This document shows positions 34,468 through 44,725 of a DNA stretch of 64,000 bases, one piece after another. Made by a program: the position numbers and the translations under genes. Numbering within the stretch: position 1 is the first letter of the stretch; the number at the start of each line of letters is the position of its first letter. A model generated the notes under the pieces. It was not told the origin of the DNA and did not search any database. It worked only from the letters and a program-made list of their open reading frames with translations. Source of the DNA: Nitrospirota bacterium (GTDB lineage: Bacteria > Nitrospirota > Thermodesulfovibrionia > Thermodesulfovibrionales > Dissulfurispiraceae); the NCBI GenBank assembly GCA_040752355.1, contig JBFMHE010000018.1:1-64000 (forward strand), written 5' to 3'.

Positions 34468-35079
34468 CCCCTCGGTGTTGCCTGCCTGCGGAAAGCTGTC
34501 GAGGTGCGGTTTGATCGCTCTGCCGAGCCAGGCGATGGTTTCGCCGAGATTGCGCATGTTCTTCAGCCCCTCCCCGTCGTTGAGGACAGCGCCCTTATCG
34601 AGCCCGAAGCCGAGATTCCAGTACGTGGAGCCCGGGATGATCATTCCCGACATAAGGAACAGGTGATTGATGCTGTCGAAGACATGCGTGCCGCCGCCCC
34701 GCCTGACTGCAACGACCGCGGCGCCGATCTTGCCGCGGAAGGCCCTGCCGTTCGCCAGCGCGACGAGCCCGGAGCGGTCGATCAGCGCCTTGAGCTCGGC
34801 GCTGACATCGGTGAAATAGGTGGGTGACCCGAGGATAAGGGCATCGGCGGCGACCATCTTCTCCATGCAATCGTTAACTATATCGTTTCTCCCCGCGCAG
34901 CGAAGGTCCTTATTCTCGAAACATTTGTAGCAGGCGATACAGCCGCGGATGTCTCTGCCGCCGACCTGAATGAGCTCCGTTTCCCATCCGGCAGCCGCAA
35001 GCGGCTCGAGCACTTTTTGCAGCAGGATCTCGGTGTTTCCTCCCTTTCGCGGACTTCCATTGACGGCAATAGCTTTCAT
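34465..35079 (-). CDS. NADPH-dependent FMN reductase / flavodoxin-fold oxidoreductase
   Basis: This 204-aa flavoprotein starts at ATG 35079 behind GAGGAGGAG. The N-terminal MKAIAVNGSPRKGGNTEILL is the FMN-phosphate loop of the NADPH-dependent FMN reductase family. CIACYKCFENKDLRCAGRND is the Cys-rich loop seen in iron-sulfur flavoproteins, and SPTYFTDVSAELKALIDRSG completes the flavin pocket. It probably shuttles electrons in the cytoplasm. The stop codon touches a fragment of the palindromic element. Confidence 0.9.
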   Translation of the reverse strand: MKAIAVNGSPRKGGNTEILLQKVLEPLAAAGWETELIQVGGRDIRGCIACYKCFENKDLRCAGRNDIVNDCMEKMVAADALILGSPTYFTDVSAELKALIDRSGLVALANGRAFRGKIGAAVVAVRRGGGTHVFDSINHLFLMSGMIIPGSTYWNLGFGLDKGAVLNDGEGLKNMRNLGETIAWLGRAIKPHLDSFPQAGNTEG

Positions 35080-35249
35080 GGTCTCCTCCTCGATGCTCAC
35101 GGCATATGCTCCTAGAACTATACTGCTCAGCCGCATTTTAGGCAAGTGCGCAGAGGCGCCCACGCTCCCTTGAAGAAGAGCAGCGCCATACTATACAATC
35201 ACAGCGAACGATTTCATTGTTCGGTGAATGGGGGGACCAGGAATGATCG

Positions 35250-35822
35250 ATGGTCTCTACACGGAAGAGCAGGATCGCGGTCTGTCTTTCTATACTGCTT
35301 GTCCTCGCTCCCCTGTTCATACAGGCAGCGGACGTACCGCTCAACACTACCGCCCGGGTCTACTTCAGCCCCCGCGGCGGCGCAACCGATGCGCTCGTCA
35401 AGGCGATCCGCAGCGCCCGCACCGAGGTCCTCGTACAGGCGTACAGCTTCACCTCTGAGCCCATAGTTAAAGCCCTCGCCGATGCGCACAAGCGGGGGGT
35501 CCGCACCGAGATCGTCCTGGACAAGTCCAACCGGACTGCGAAATACAGTTCCGCCGGCTTTGCGCATACTATGGGCATCCCCACCTACATCGACGCCGAG
35601 CACGCCATCGCCCACAGCAAGATCATGATCATCGACCGGGAGACGGTCGTCACCGGCAGCTTCAACTTCTCGAAAGCCGCCGAGGAAAAGAACGCCGAAA
35701 ACCTGCTCATCATCACGTCGAAGGAGCTCGCGAAGGTCTACCTCGAAAACTGGCAGCTGCACAGGAAGCATTCCGAGCGGTACCGCCCGCCTCCTTCCCG
35801 CACCGCTCGATCACCTTCCTGA
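35250..35822 (+). CDS. Secreted phospholipase D-family nuclease-like protein
   Basis: This 190-aa protein has a signal peptide (to about AADVPL, residue 27). A single HKD motif is present (HSKIMIIDRETVVTGSFNFSKAAEEKNAEN), as in Nuc-type endonucleases that dimerise to form one active site. The conserved TEVLVQAYSFTSEPIVKAL block is also present. It probably acts in the periplasm on DNA or phosphodiesters. Its last 110 bases overlap the 3' end of the convergent membrane-protein gene. Confidence 0.9.
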   Translation: MVSTRKSRIAVCLSILLVLAPLFIQAADVPLNTTARVYFSPRGGATDALVKAIRSARTEVLVQAYSFTSEPIVKALADAHKRGVRTEIVLDKSNRTAKYSSAGFAHTMGIPTYIDAEHAIAHSKIMIIDRETVVTGSFNFSKAAEEKNAENLLIITSKELAKVYLENWQLHRKHSERYRPPPSRTARSPS

Positions 35823-36237
35823 TGAAGAGCTGCCGCTCCGCATCCTCGAAATCCCTGAGCGATGTCATGGCCTTCTCATAGCGCCGTGCGATGAACGCTT
35901 CGAACGAGACGACGGAGAGTACCGAAAGCGCGATGCCGCCGATTCCAGTGATGACGAAACGGCCGATGTTGAGCACGGTGCCTATGGTGAAGAGGCAGAA
36001 GATGCAGGCCAGGGCGAAGATCGCCCTGGAGCAGAGGCGGTTGAGCCGGGCGAGCTGCCGGCCCTTCCTGAGCAGCTCGAACTCGCGCTCGCGGCTGAAG
36101 AGCTCCGCCGCATGCTCCTGTGCCAGGCCGAGCTCCTGCCGCTGGAGCCTGCATTCGATGAGGTTCAGCAGCCGCTCCCGCTCGAACGCCATCTCCCGGT
36201 CGGAGATATCCCGTTGCGGCGAATAGTTGTATTGCAT
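35713..36237 (-). CDS. Hypothetical membrane protein with N-terminal coiled coil
   Basis: This 174-aa protein has an N-terminal charged helix (residues about 10-65, ERERLLNLIECRLQRQELGLAQEHAAELFSRE region) followed by two membrane segments (AIFALACIFCLFTIGTVLNI; VITGIGGIALSVLSVVSF) and a basic tail. No family is recognised. The start at 36237 has AGGGAGG upstream. The 3' 110 bases are antisense to the PLD gene, so the last about 35 residues are less certain. Confidence 0.6.
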   Translation of the reverse strand: MQYNYSPQRDISDREMAFERERLLNLIECRLQRQELGLAQEHAAELFSREREFELLRKGRQLARLNRLCSRAIFALACIFCLFTIGTVLNIGRFVITGIGGIALSVLSVVSFEAFIARRYEKAMTSLRDFEDAERQLFIRKVIERCGKEAGGTARNASCAAASFRGRPSRAPST

Positions 36238-36253
36238 AGGGCAGACCTCCCTC

Positions 36254-36444
36254 TAAGGGCGTCTAACAGAATGAGGAGGGGAGTCAGACGAGGCACAGTA
36301 TGTTCGCTCATTCTCGGCAAACATCCTGTTTGCCTCCGAGGTACCAGCCCGCTCCATCATCCATGATTCCACTCGGGCTGCTAATACCGCTCACATACTA
36401 TACCTCGTCCGACTCCAAGCTCCTTCATTTCGTTAGGGGCTCTA
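36254..36444. repeat. Palindromic element, copy B (full length)
   Basis: It has the same architecture as 4521-4717. Arms 36283-36303 and 36393-36413 pair at 18 of 21 positions. Hairpin GGCAAAC/GTTTGCC (36316-36334) replaces CAAGGC/GCCTTG, and CAGCCCG/CGGGCTG (36345-36380) is kept. Outer arms are GTCTAACAGAATGA and TCATTTCGTTAGGG. The right end supplies the stop codon (36442-36444) of the HipA-like gene. Confidence 0.85.
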
Positions 36445-37305
36445 GATCCCGGGGATGCGTTTTCCTTTGGGGTAGTGCGCCTCGCACCAGGCGTTCACCG
36501 CGCTGCGGAGCTTTTCCTTCCTGGCGAGCAGGAACTCGATGTAGGCGGCGTTGATCCTCGCGGTGGTGCCGAAGCGGTAGAAATTCAGCCCCTTGAACGC
36601 GTCCTTTATCGTATCGGCGTCCAGGCCCTCTATTACGGAGATCAAGGGATGGAAAAAGTCCACGGTATATCTCTTGTGCTTTATCTCATCCAGCAGTACA
36701 TCCGCTATTGCCCAGCCCGTATCGGTCACGTTATCGAAATCATAGGTCTGGAAGTAGGCGCCGATCGAGAGACTGTAGTCATCCACGAACCCGGGCCCGG
36801 TGAGGCTGTAGTCTATCGAATGGCAGATCAGATCGTTGTTGACGACGTAATCGTGCTCCTTCGAGTCATAGTTGCCGATCCATACGTTGAAGACGAGGTT
36901 GTGCAGGACCTGCTCCAGGTTCCTTATCTTCGACAGCTTCGCGATCTTCAGGAAGTTCTCGAGCGCAAGGCCCCCGAACTCCTCGAGCAGCAGCTTGCGT
37001 TGCATGATGGTGTCTTCGGCGTACCTCGTCAGAAAGGTGTCGAAGGCAGGAGAGAACGCGACCTGTGAGGCGTCGATCAGTCTCACCTCGGGCACGCAGG
37101 TCCCTGTCTTCATCGCCAGCCGGTGCGCCAGCACGGCCCTGTCGTTCAGGTCGGCATGGTCCTTCGCGAAGCTTTTGGAGTTTTTGAAGATCTTGCACGC
37201 CCATACGGCGGAGGTCGCTCTCTCCCTGATGATGAAATTAAGGTTCGTGCCGCCGGCAAGCTCTTCGACGAATTCATAGGTGCTCGACTCTTTCGATGCC
37301 GCCAT
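36442..37305 (-). CDS. HipA-like kinase-fold protein
   Basis: This 287-aa soluble protein has features that suggest a HipA/PI3K-like kinase fold. It has a Gly loop (ELAGGTNLNFII), a Lys in WACKIFKNS, LVFNVWIGNYDSKEHDYVV (HipA-type catalytic N/D region) and HSIDYSLTGPG (metal-binding Asp). No N-terminal HipA domain and no HipB partner are adjacent, so it is not a classical persistence toxin. The assignment is by motif pattern only. Confidence 0.5.
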   Translation of the reverse strand: MAASKESSTYEFVEELAGGTNLNFIIRERATSAVWACKIFKNSKSFAKDHADLNDRAVLAHRLAMKTGTCVPEVRLIDASQVAFSPAFDTFLTRYAEDTIMQRKLLLEEFGGLALENFLKIAKLSKIRNLEQVLHNLVFNVWIGNYDSKEHDYVVNNDLICHSIDYSLTGPGFVDDYSLSIGAYFQTYDFDNVTDTGWAIADVLLDEIKHKRYTVDFFHPLISVIEGLDADTIKDAFKGLNFYRFGTTARINAAYIEFLLARKEKLRSAVNAWCEAHYPKGKRIPGI

Positions 37306-37686
37306 GAAAGCGCTCCTGTCGCACGCCCGATACCACCGGGCCGTTTACCATGTAAAAGAGAGCATGAGCCTCTAAAGAATATCGGAAAGAGGAAGAAAGC
37401 TCCTGTATAAAAGTGTATCACCAAAAACGAGGGCATACAAACAGAAGAGCACTCTTCCTCCTTGACTCCACATTCCTTTCCTGAAAGAATTTAAGCAGGA
37501 ACGGGTCACAGAGCTTCCTCGATCCTGTATGCGCCGCTCTCGCTTCACGATCATCCTGCCAAGGATAGCAGCCCGCACCCGTAGCAGCCGCAGTACGCAT
37601 TCAGCGGCGCTCTCATAATCCATACCTCTACCGCCGGATCACTGTATTCGGTCCGCAATGAAACAAAGGAGGCGTAAGGATAGGCT
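37306..37686. other. Intergenic region without a supported gene
   Basis: Short frames occur on the minus strand (for example from ATG 37623) but none has a good ribosome binding site or recognisable motif. GGAGGCGTAAGGAT just before 37687 belongs to the next gene. I see no element or clear hairpin here. Confidence 0.5.
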
Positions 37687-38742
37687 ATGGAAAAGGAGAA
37701 GAGGATAAAGCAGTTCGCCACGCAGCGCGCGGTCTACCTGATCCTGGTGCTCCCCTTTCTACTCGTTCCTTTTGTGATGCTGATGGTGGAGCAGCAATCA
37801 AGAGGTGCGGCATCGGCTACGGAATTCGACGTGATGACCCCGGAAGAGATGTATCCTCCCTGGATCGATGAAAAAAGCGGGGCACTGAACCGGGGCGTCG
37901 AGTTCACGGTCCCCGAGGTCGAGAACATGCCCGACTTCCACGGCAATCCCTTCGAGGCCAGGCTCGTCATATTCGCCGGGGGGAACTACTTCTTCGCCAT
38001 GAACCGCCTGGTGCAGGCCTTCCAGGAGCAGTATCCGGCGTTGAAGGGAAAGGTCTTCTACGAGACGCTCCCTCCCGGCATCATCGAGCGGCAGCTCAAG
38101 CAGGGCAATGCGATCACGGTGGGCAACCTGACCCTCGCCGTGCAGCCCGACGTGGTGCAGGCAGGACCGCAGCGGCTCAGGGATCTGGTGAAAGCGGGGA
38201 TACTCAGGGAGCCGGTGGCGCCCTTTATCAGGAACACGCTCGCGATCATGGTGCCGAAGGAGAACCGCAAGGGCATCGCCTCGCTCAAGGACCTCGCCCG
38301 TCCCGGCGTGCGGGTGGCCCTTCCGAACCCCGAGACCGAAGGCGTGGCGCGCACGATCATGGATGCCCTCCGCGCGGCAGGCGGGGATGACCTCGTGCAT
38401 GAGGTCTACGAAGAGAAGGTGAAGCGCGGGGAAGCGATCATCACCGACATCCACCACCGCCAGACACCGCTCTGGATCATGCAGGGCAAGGTGGACGCAG
38501 GGCCGGTCTGGATCAGCGAGGCCATTTTCCAGGAGTCGATCGGCATGCCGATAACGCATACCGCTATCGAGGAAGAGTACAACCAGGAGGGGCTCCAGGC
38601 CGCTGCTGTCGCGCGCGATGCACGCAATCCCGGTGCCGCCCGCGCCTGGATAGACTTCCTCCGGTCGCCGGAGGCCGCGAGGATACTCGCGCTCTACGGC
38701 ATGGAGCAGGTGACGGCAGAGGAACGCGCTGCCGGGAAATAG
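37687..38742 (+). CDS. Membrane-anchored extracellular solute-binding protein
   Basis: This 351-aa protein has an N-terminal signal-anchor (VYLILVLPFLLVPFVMLMV) and a type-2 periplasmic-binding fold of the molybdate/sulfate-binding group: LVIFAGGNYFFAMNRLVQAF, VFYETLPPGIIERQL, LAIMVPKENRKGIASLKDLARPGVRVALPNPETEGVA and YGMEQV at the end. No permease or ATPase genes are adjacent, so it is an orphan binding protein. The ligand is unknown; an oxyanion or small anion is plausible. Confidence 0.85.
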   Translation: MEKEKRIKQFATQRAVYLILVLPFLLVPFVMLMVEQQSRGAASATEFDVMTPEEMYPPWIDEKSGALNRGVEFTVPEVENMPDFHGNPFEARLVIFAGGNYFFAMNRLVQAFQEQYPALKGKVFYETLPPGIIERQLKQGNAITVGNLTLAVQPDVVQAGPQRLRDLVKAGILREPVAPFIRNTLAIMVPKENRKGIASLKDLARPGVRVALPNPETEGVARTIMDALRAAGGDDLVHEVYEEKVKRGEAIITDIHHRQTPLWIMQGKVDAGPVWISEAIFQESIGMPITHTAIEEEYNQEGLQAAAVARDARNPGAARAWIDFLRSPEAARILALYGMEQVTAEERAAGK

Positions 38743-38760
38743 GCGCTCCGGGCTGAAAAT

Positions 38761-38792
38761 GAAAGGGAGAGGGCTGAAGCCCTCTCCCTTTC
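38761..38792 (+). terminator. Strong terminator hairpin
   Basis: A perfect stem of 14-15 bp (GAAAGGGAGAGGGC with its complement) closes on TGAA. It follows the solute-binding-protein gene and is bracketed by an A-rich upstream and a modest T content downstream, so it may act for both strands. Confidence 0.8.
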
Positions 38793-38821
38793 AGGTAATT
38801 ACCCGCGAAGATTCTCTGCGG

Positions 38822-38905
38822 TTATTTCTTCTTCACTACGCGCTTCTTTGCTGTGGCCTTCTTGGCGCCACAGGTCTTCTTCTTACTTCCGGTCTTGCAC
38901 GCCAT
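38822..38905 (-). CDS. 27-aa Lys-rich micropeptide with two Cys
   Basis: ATG 38905 lies six bases after AAGGAGG. The frame encodes MACKTGSKKKTCGAKKATAK, then KRVVKKK and a TAA. The peptide is 12 of 27 Lys with Cys at 3 and 12, so it resembles the tails of histone H1-like/AAKK-repeat proteins such as the one at 49156. The strong ribosome binding site makes it a credible gene. The function is unknown; nucleic-acid or metal binding is a guess. Confidence 0.55.
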   Translation of the reverse strand: MACKTGSKKKTCGAKKATAKKRVVKKK

Positions 38906-39083
38906 ACGCTTCCTCCTTGTCTCGGAATACCGTAGCACTCCTCAGCAGTGCTATCGTACGACCAGCAGCACTTTATCTATCGGGGGAAACGTACGGAAGT
39001 TTAACGGTTTTCATGCTGCGCTGCCGTGGCAGGCGCAAAAAAGGGGCCCCGGATGCCGCATTCCCGGGGCCTGAAGGCTTCAG

Positions 39084-39416
39084 CTATTTTGCGAAGGCGT
39101 CGGATATCGGCTGAAGGGACGCGGCGAGCCCCAGCAGATCGAGGACGATCGTCACCCTGAATATCTTCCAGAAGTCCTTTTGCTTGTACTGCCACCGGAA
39201 GTGGAGAACAGCCCAGGAGATAGCCCAGAGCGCGAGCGAGAGGAGCGCCTTTCCGCCCAGGAGACTGGTGCGGTCGTACAGCGTCATCATCTGCTTCAGC
39301 GGCGCAACGGCAGCGACTACTATGCTGGAGATGCCGAGCGCTGCGCTCCCGATCCCCGACGCCAGCAGCGCCGCTGCCAGAACCCCGTCCGTATCAACTG
39401 CCTTGGGCTGTTTCAC
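39084..39416 (-). CDS. Small integral membrane protein (110 aa)
   Basis: Three hydrophobic segments (VLAAALLASGIGSAALGISSIVVAAVAPL, ALLSLALWAISWAVLHF and FRVTIVLDLLGLAASLQ) surround a short polar loop with WQYKQKDFWK. No named family is recognised, though similar three-helix proteins occur in Nitrospirota and delta-proteobacteria. No operon partner is visible. The role is unknown. Confidence 0.6.
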   Translation of the reverse strand: MKQPKAVDTDGVLAAALLASGIGSAALGISSIVVAAVAPLKQMMTLYDRTSLLGGKALLSLALWAISWAVLHFRWQYKQKDFWKIFRVTIVLDLLGLAASLQPISDAFAK

Positions 39417-39637
39417 GATCCCCTAAGTGCAAGTGCGATACCAGCTTCTGAAATGTGTAAAAGCAGGTACTTAGCACGGGACGTGAAGGGAAAAGCCTAC
39501 ATTCCTCCGGCTGCGCCTGTAGGGGAAAGCCTACTTAGAACCGCTCGTCATTGTGCTATACTTTCTGTTTGTATGTGTTTCAGCGGAGCGGAAGACAGCA
39601 GCCTCTGCCCATCTTCAAAGAAAGGACCTGAACAATA

Positions 39638-41323
<1,686 letters not shown>

Positions 41324-41329
41324 AAGAAA

Positions 41330-41432
41330 CAAGAGCACTGGAGAGGGGGCGGGGAATGGTATGCGAGCGGTAATGAGTCGAGCGTACTATACCCCGCCCC
41401 CTCTCCCCGTTCATTGTGTCCGCGGCTCTAAA
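41330..41432. repeat. Palindromic element, copy D (divergent)
   Basis: AGAGGGGGCGGGG (41342-41354) pairs with CCCCGCCCCCTCT (about 41392-41404), extended inwards imperfectly through ATGGTATGC/GCGTACTAT. The right end TTCATTGTGTCCGCGGCTCTAA resembles the outer arm of the 36254 copy (TTCATTTCGTTAGGGGCTCTAG). It begins 7 bases after the ettA stop and can also act as its terminator. Confidence 0.6.
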
Positions 41433-41646
41433 TAAATTTGAATAATAGGCCTATTAAAATGTACAATATTCTTTGTAACAAGAGACATTTCGATGGGCTG
41501 TATTCCCTGATCGTCCATGCCGGCGCGCTCGCCGTACGATCTGCGCTTCTCCTGCTCCCCTTTGTCCGGGACGGTCGGCGCCCCATCGACGGTATTAACG
41601 CTTACTTTTTCCGTGCTCACGCGGAGAAATAACCATCGAGGGAGAT
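41433..41646. other. AT-rich intergenic region with 12-bp palindrome
   Basis: A stretch much richer in A/T than its surroundings contains the perfect palindrome AATAGGCCTATT at 41444-41455, a possible operator or transcription signal upstream of the acetyltransferase gene. No gene is supported. Confidence 0.4.
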
Positions 41647-42195
41647 ATGCCTGCAGTGAACGGCTCACCCAGAAACCAGCCCGAGTCCGAGCCCGGCGCG
41701 CTCATGAAGTTCACCATCCGCCGGGTGCGTGAATCGGACGGCATGAAGATCATCGGTATCTTCAACCACTACGTAGAGCACAGCTTCTCCGCCTACCCCG
41801 TAGAATCGACCACCCTCCGCTTCTTCGACAGGCTCAGGAACATGACCTGCGGACAGGCCTTTTACGTAATCGAAGGGGATACCGCCGAAGTCGTCGGCTT
41901 CGGCCTGCTGAAAGAGCATCACCATGCGTCGGCCTTCTCCAAGACCGCCGAGATGGCGTACTTCATTGCCCCCGCCTATCTGCACCGGGGGCTCGGGACC
42001 ATGCTCATGGACGCCCTCATAGAGGAAGCGCGGAAGATGGGGATCACGACCCTGCTCGCGAGCTTCTCTTCCCAGGACGAGGGTATCATCGCCTTCCATC
42101 GGCGGCGGGGTTTCGCCGAGTGCGGCCGGTTCGAGAGGATCGGCAGGAAGTTCGGGAAAGAGTTCGACGTCGTCTGGATGCAGAAGTTCATCTGA
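41647..42195 (+). CDS. GNAT-family N-acetyltransferase
   Basis: This protein of 182 aa (or 163 if ATG 41704 is used) has the GNAT fold visible from MKFTIRRVRESDGMKIIGIFNHY, the strand AEMAYFIAPAYLHRGLGTMLMDALIEEARKMG with the acetyl-CoA loop (HRGLGT), and FSSQDEGIIAFHRRRGFAECGRFERIGRKFG. It resembles phosphinothricin/methionine-sulfoximine acetyltransferases (PAT/MddA group). The substrate is not known. GGGAG stands only a few bases before ATG 41647. Confidence 0.9.
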   Translation: MPAVNGSPRNQPESEPGALMKFTIRRVRESDGMKIIGIFNHYVEHSFSAYPVESTTLRFFDRLRNMTCGQAFYVIEGDTAEVVGFGLLKEHHHASAFSKTAEMAYFIAPAYLHRGLGTMLMDALIEEARKMGITTLLASFSSQDEGIIAFHRRRGFAECGRFERIGRKFGKEFDVVWMQKFI

Positions 42196-42241
42196 GGCGC
42201 TGCATACGCAACGCTCCCTGCCGCCTCTTGTGCGGTATCCA

Positions 42242-43081
42242 CTATTTCCAGGTCATGCTCTCGTTCACCTTCAGCGCCTGCATCTTCGCCTTCACCTTCT
42301 CTCGTTTCATCTCCTGCCCGAACTGCTCGGGCGTGCCCGTGAGGAGCGGGAACGTGCCGTAATGCATGGGAATGACGACTGCCGGACCCACGAGCCTCAC
42401 GGCATGAGCGGCCCGCTTCGGCCCCATGGTGAAGCGGTCGCCGATGCAGGCGAGCATGATATCGACCGTGGCGAACTTCCCGACAAGCGCCATGTCCGAG
42501 AAGAGGTCGGTATCCCCTGTGTGATAGATGACCGGTCCGTTCTTGATGGCGATGATGAAGCCGCCCGGATTGCCGGCATACACGCTCTTTTTCGCGAGCG
42601 CGCTGTCTTCGACCGCTTCGAGGCCCGAGCCGTGGAGGGCGGGCACGAAGGTAACCTTCACCTCGCCGTCGAGGAGCGCAATCTCGCCCCCGAAGTGTCC
42701 CCCGGTCTCCACTCCCCACTGCTGGCTGGGAAAGCCGCCGAACTGCACCATGGCGCGGCCCAGGTCGAAGGTGGCGACGAGCTTCGCCCCGGTCTTCTTC
42801 GCGATCTCGACGCTGTTGCCCACATGGTCGCCGTGCCCATGAGTGAGCAGGATGAGATCGGTCCTGTCCATAGCGGCTACAAGGTCACTCCCCTTTTTAT
42901 TCACCGGGTTGTCGATCCAGGGATCGACGAGCAGCACCTTGCCCGTGGGCGTGGTGATCCTGAAGGCGGCATGGCCGAGCCAGGTGATCTCGGTCTTTCC
43001 TTCGGCTGACGCGATCAGCGGCATGGTGAACAGGCAGGCAGTCGAGGAGATGACCATGATGAACATCGCTCCGAGTCTCAT
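42242..43081 (-). CDS. Exported metallo-beta-lactamase-fold hydrolase (UPF0173-like)
   Basis: This 279-aa protein has a signal peptide (SSTACLFTMPLIASAEG, residues about 12-27) followed by an MBL fold. It has ITWLGHAAFRI, VDPWIDNP, the zinc motif THGHGDHVG (HxHxDH), VPALHGSG, HTGDTDLFSDM and IPMHYGTFPLL. The domain matches the UPF0173/YtkL metal-dependent hydrolases, which are usually cytoplasmic; export is the unusual point. The substrate is unknown. Confidence 0.9.
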   Translation of the reverse strand: MRLGAMFIMVISSTACLFTMPLIASAEGKTEITWLGHAAFRITTPTGKVLLVDPWIDNPVNKKGSDLVAAMDRTDLILLTHGHGDHVGNSVEIAKKTGAKLVATFDLGRAMVQFGGFPSQQWGVETGGHFGGEIALLDGEVKVTFVPALHGSGLEAVEDSALAKKSVYAGNPGGFIIAIKNGPVIYHTGDTDLFSDMALVGKFATVDIMLACIGDRFTMGPKRAAHAVRLVGPAVVIPMHYGTFPLLTGTPEQFGQEMKREKVKAKMQALKVNESMTWK

Positions 43082-43199
43082 ATGAATCCTCCTTCCAGGG
43101 TATGATGGCTGTCTCTCGATTATAGAACATTTTCCCGCCGCGGGCTAAGACACCGCACACAGCGGCAGGGCAGCAGCAGAAACACTGTGCCTTTAGAGC

Positions 43200-44159
43200 C
43201 TAAAACGCCCAGCCCACCCCGAAGACGAGCCGGTAATCGAGCTCGTTCTGCTCGCCGTTAAGGTCCTGGAGCACCGGGATGCCGAGCGAGACATACGTCG
43301 AGAAGTGCCGGTCGAACGTGAGCCGGGCGCCCGGAGAGAGCAGGAGGGTATTCCCGCCGCTGTTTTCATCCTTGCGACCTGCCACCTCCTCTTTTTGCAG
43401 CCAGACACCGTTCCCCTCGATGATGAGATCGAGCTCAACCGGCCGTGCCAGTGCCCGGTACGAGAGGGCGAGATTGTACGAGAAGGTGTCGCCCAGGTCG
43501 GTCTCCTGCGCGCCTTCGGTCACGAGTGTATAGAGCAGGCTGGTATCGAGGGTGAAGCTGCCAAGCCTCTTCGTTGCCGCGATGCCGATCGAAGGGTCCC
43601 ACGACCCTGAGCCGGGCTGGAATTCCGTTTCGAAGGGTTCGCCGTGGTCATCCTTGTCCGTCGTCCTGCCGGTGGGGAGCTTGAGCCCGACGAGGAGCGT
43701 AGCCTCCAGGTCCTTTGCCGCGCTGCGGTAGAAACGGTGGTGGAGGTAGAGCGCGAGGTCGCCGAAGCCGTGCGCGTCGCCGTGGCGATGCGCCTCGTCA
43801 GGGGGCTCGCTCTCCTCTATGTTTTCCCGGCGGATATAGGGAATACGCGCGTGAATGGTCGTGGCGTCCGTTATGCCGTAGCCGATGCCGATGATATACC
43901 GCATAACGGATTCCATGTTATGGACTTCGGTGTCCTGCTCCGCGAAGCGGATGAGCTCGGCTTCGGAAAAGGTATCGAACCGGAGGTACTCCGCCTGGGC
44001 CTCGATGCTGAACTGATGCTTCTCGAGCACCGCAGCGGAAACGGTAGTGATCGGCCCCGCATGCCCTGTTCCCGGAGTGACCGCAATATGCGTCGCCCGG
44101 GCGCTGCCGGCAGAAAGCATGAGAAGAAGAACGGCCAGAACAACTCTCCTGCGCATCAT
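43200..44159 (-). CDS. Outer-membrane beta-barrel, phenol-degradation transporter (MetA-pathway) type
   Basis: This 319-aa protein starts at ATG 44159 (second Met 44156) with GAGGAGG five bases upstream. The signal peptide ends near ARATH. The rest is a barrel with alternating hydrophobic strands: QFSIEAQAEYLRFDTF, RYIIGIGYGITDATTIHARIPYIRRENIEE, ALYLHHRFY, LEATLLVGLKLPTGRTTDKD and a terminal aromatic strand LDYRLVFGVGWAF. This pattern matches the transporter/MetA-pathway family of outer-membrane proteins. The substrate is unknown. Confidence 0.8.
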   Translation of the reverse strand: MMRRRVVLAVLLLMLSAGSARATHIAVTPGTGHAGPITTVSAAVLEKHQFSIEAQAEYLRFDTFSEAELIRFAEQDTEVHNMESVMRYIIGIGYGITDATTIHARIPYIRRENIEESEPPDEAHRHGDAHGFGDLALYLHHRFYRSAAKDLEATLLVGLKLPTGRTTDKDDHGEPFETEFQPGSGSWDPSIGIAATKRLGSFTLDTSLLYTLVTEGAQETDLGDTFSYNLALSYRALARPVELDLIIEGNGVWLQKEEVAGRKDENSGGNTLLLSPGARLTFDRHFSTYVSLGIPVLQDLNGEQNELDYRLVFGVGWAF

Positions 44160-44287
44160 GATCGCCTCCTCGTGACATCTCTTTCGGTCCATGCTATCAC
44201 AAAGGAGACGGAAAGGTAACCCGGCACCGCAAAATCCGGGAGCGGATCTGAGGTACAATAGTCTCATCTCTCGTGAAAGGAAAAGCT

Positions 44288-44725
44288 ATGAATACCGTCT
44301 TCCTCTTCATCGCGATGTTCTTTGCCGGCGTGACTGTCGCCGTACAGCCGTCGATCAATGCCCGCCTCGCCCAGAAGGTAGGGGTCGTGGAGAGCTCCTT
44401 CTTCTCGTTTCTCGTGGGGACCCTGGCGATGCTCGTTGTCGTGCTCGTCAGCGGCCGCGGCTCGCTCAAGGCAGTTACCGGGGCATCATGGTGGGAGTTG
44501 ACCGGGGGGCTCCTGGGCGCCTTCTTCGTCTCGATGACCATCGTCGCGGTCCCCAGGATAGGGACGGCATCGACAATGGCGGCGGTAATCACCGCTCAGC
44601 TAATCACCGGCCTCGCTCTCGACAGGTCGGGGCTCTTCGGCCTGAGGATCATTCCTCTCGATGCGCCGCGCATCCTCGGCGCCGCACTCCTCCTGACCGG
44701 CGCCTTCCTCATCTTCAAGAGATAG
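44288..44725 (+). CDS. DMT-superfamily (YdcZ/DUF606-type) transporter
   Basis: This 145-aa protein starts at ATG 44288 behind AAAGGAAAAG and has five hydrophobic segments. MFFAGVTVAVQPSINARLAQKVGVVESSFFSFLVGTLAML and LTGGLLGAFFVSMTIVAVPRIGTASTMAAVITAQLITGL are typical of the DUF606/YdcZ half-size drug/metabolite transporters. No partner half-transporter is adjacent, so homodimerisation is likely. Confidence 0.85.
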   Translation: MNTVFLFIAMFFAGVTVAVQPSINARLAQKVGVVESSFFSFLVGTLAMLVVVLVSGRGSLKAVTGASWWELTGGLLGAFFVSMTIVAVPRIGTASTMAAVITAQLITGLALDRSGLFGLRIIPLDAPRILGAALLLTGAFLIFKR

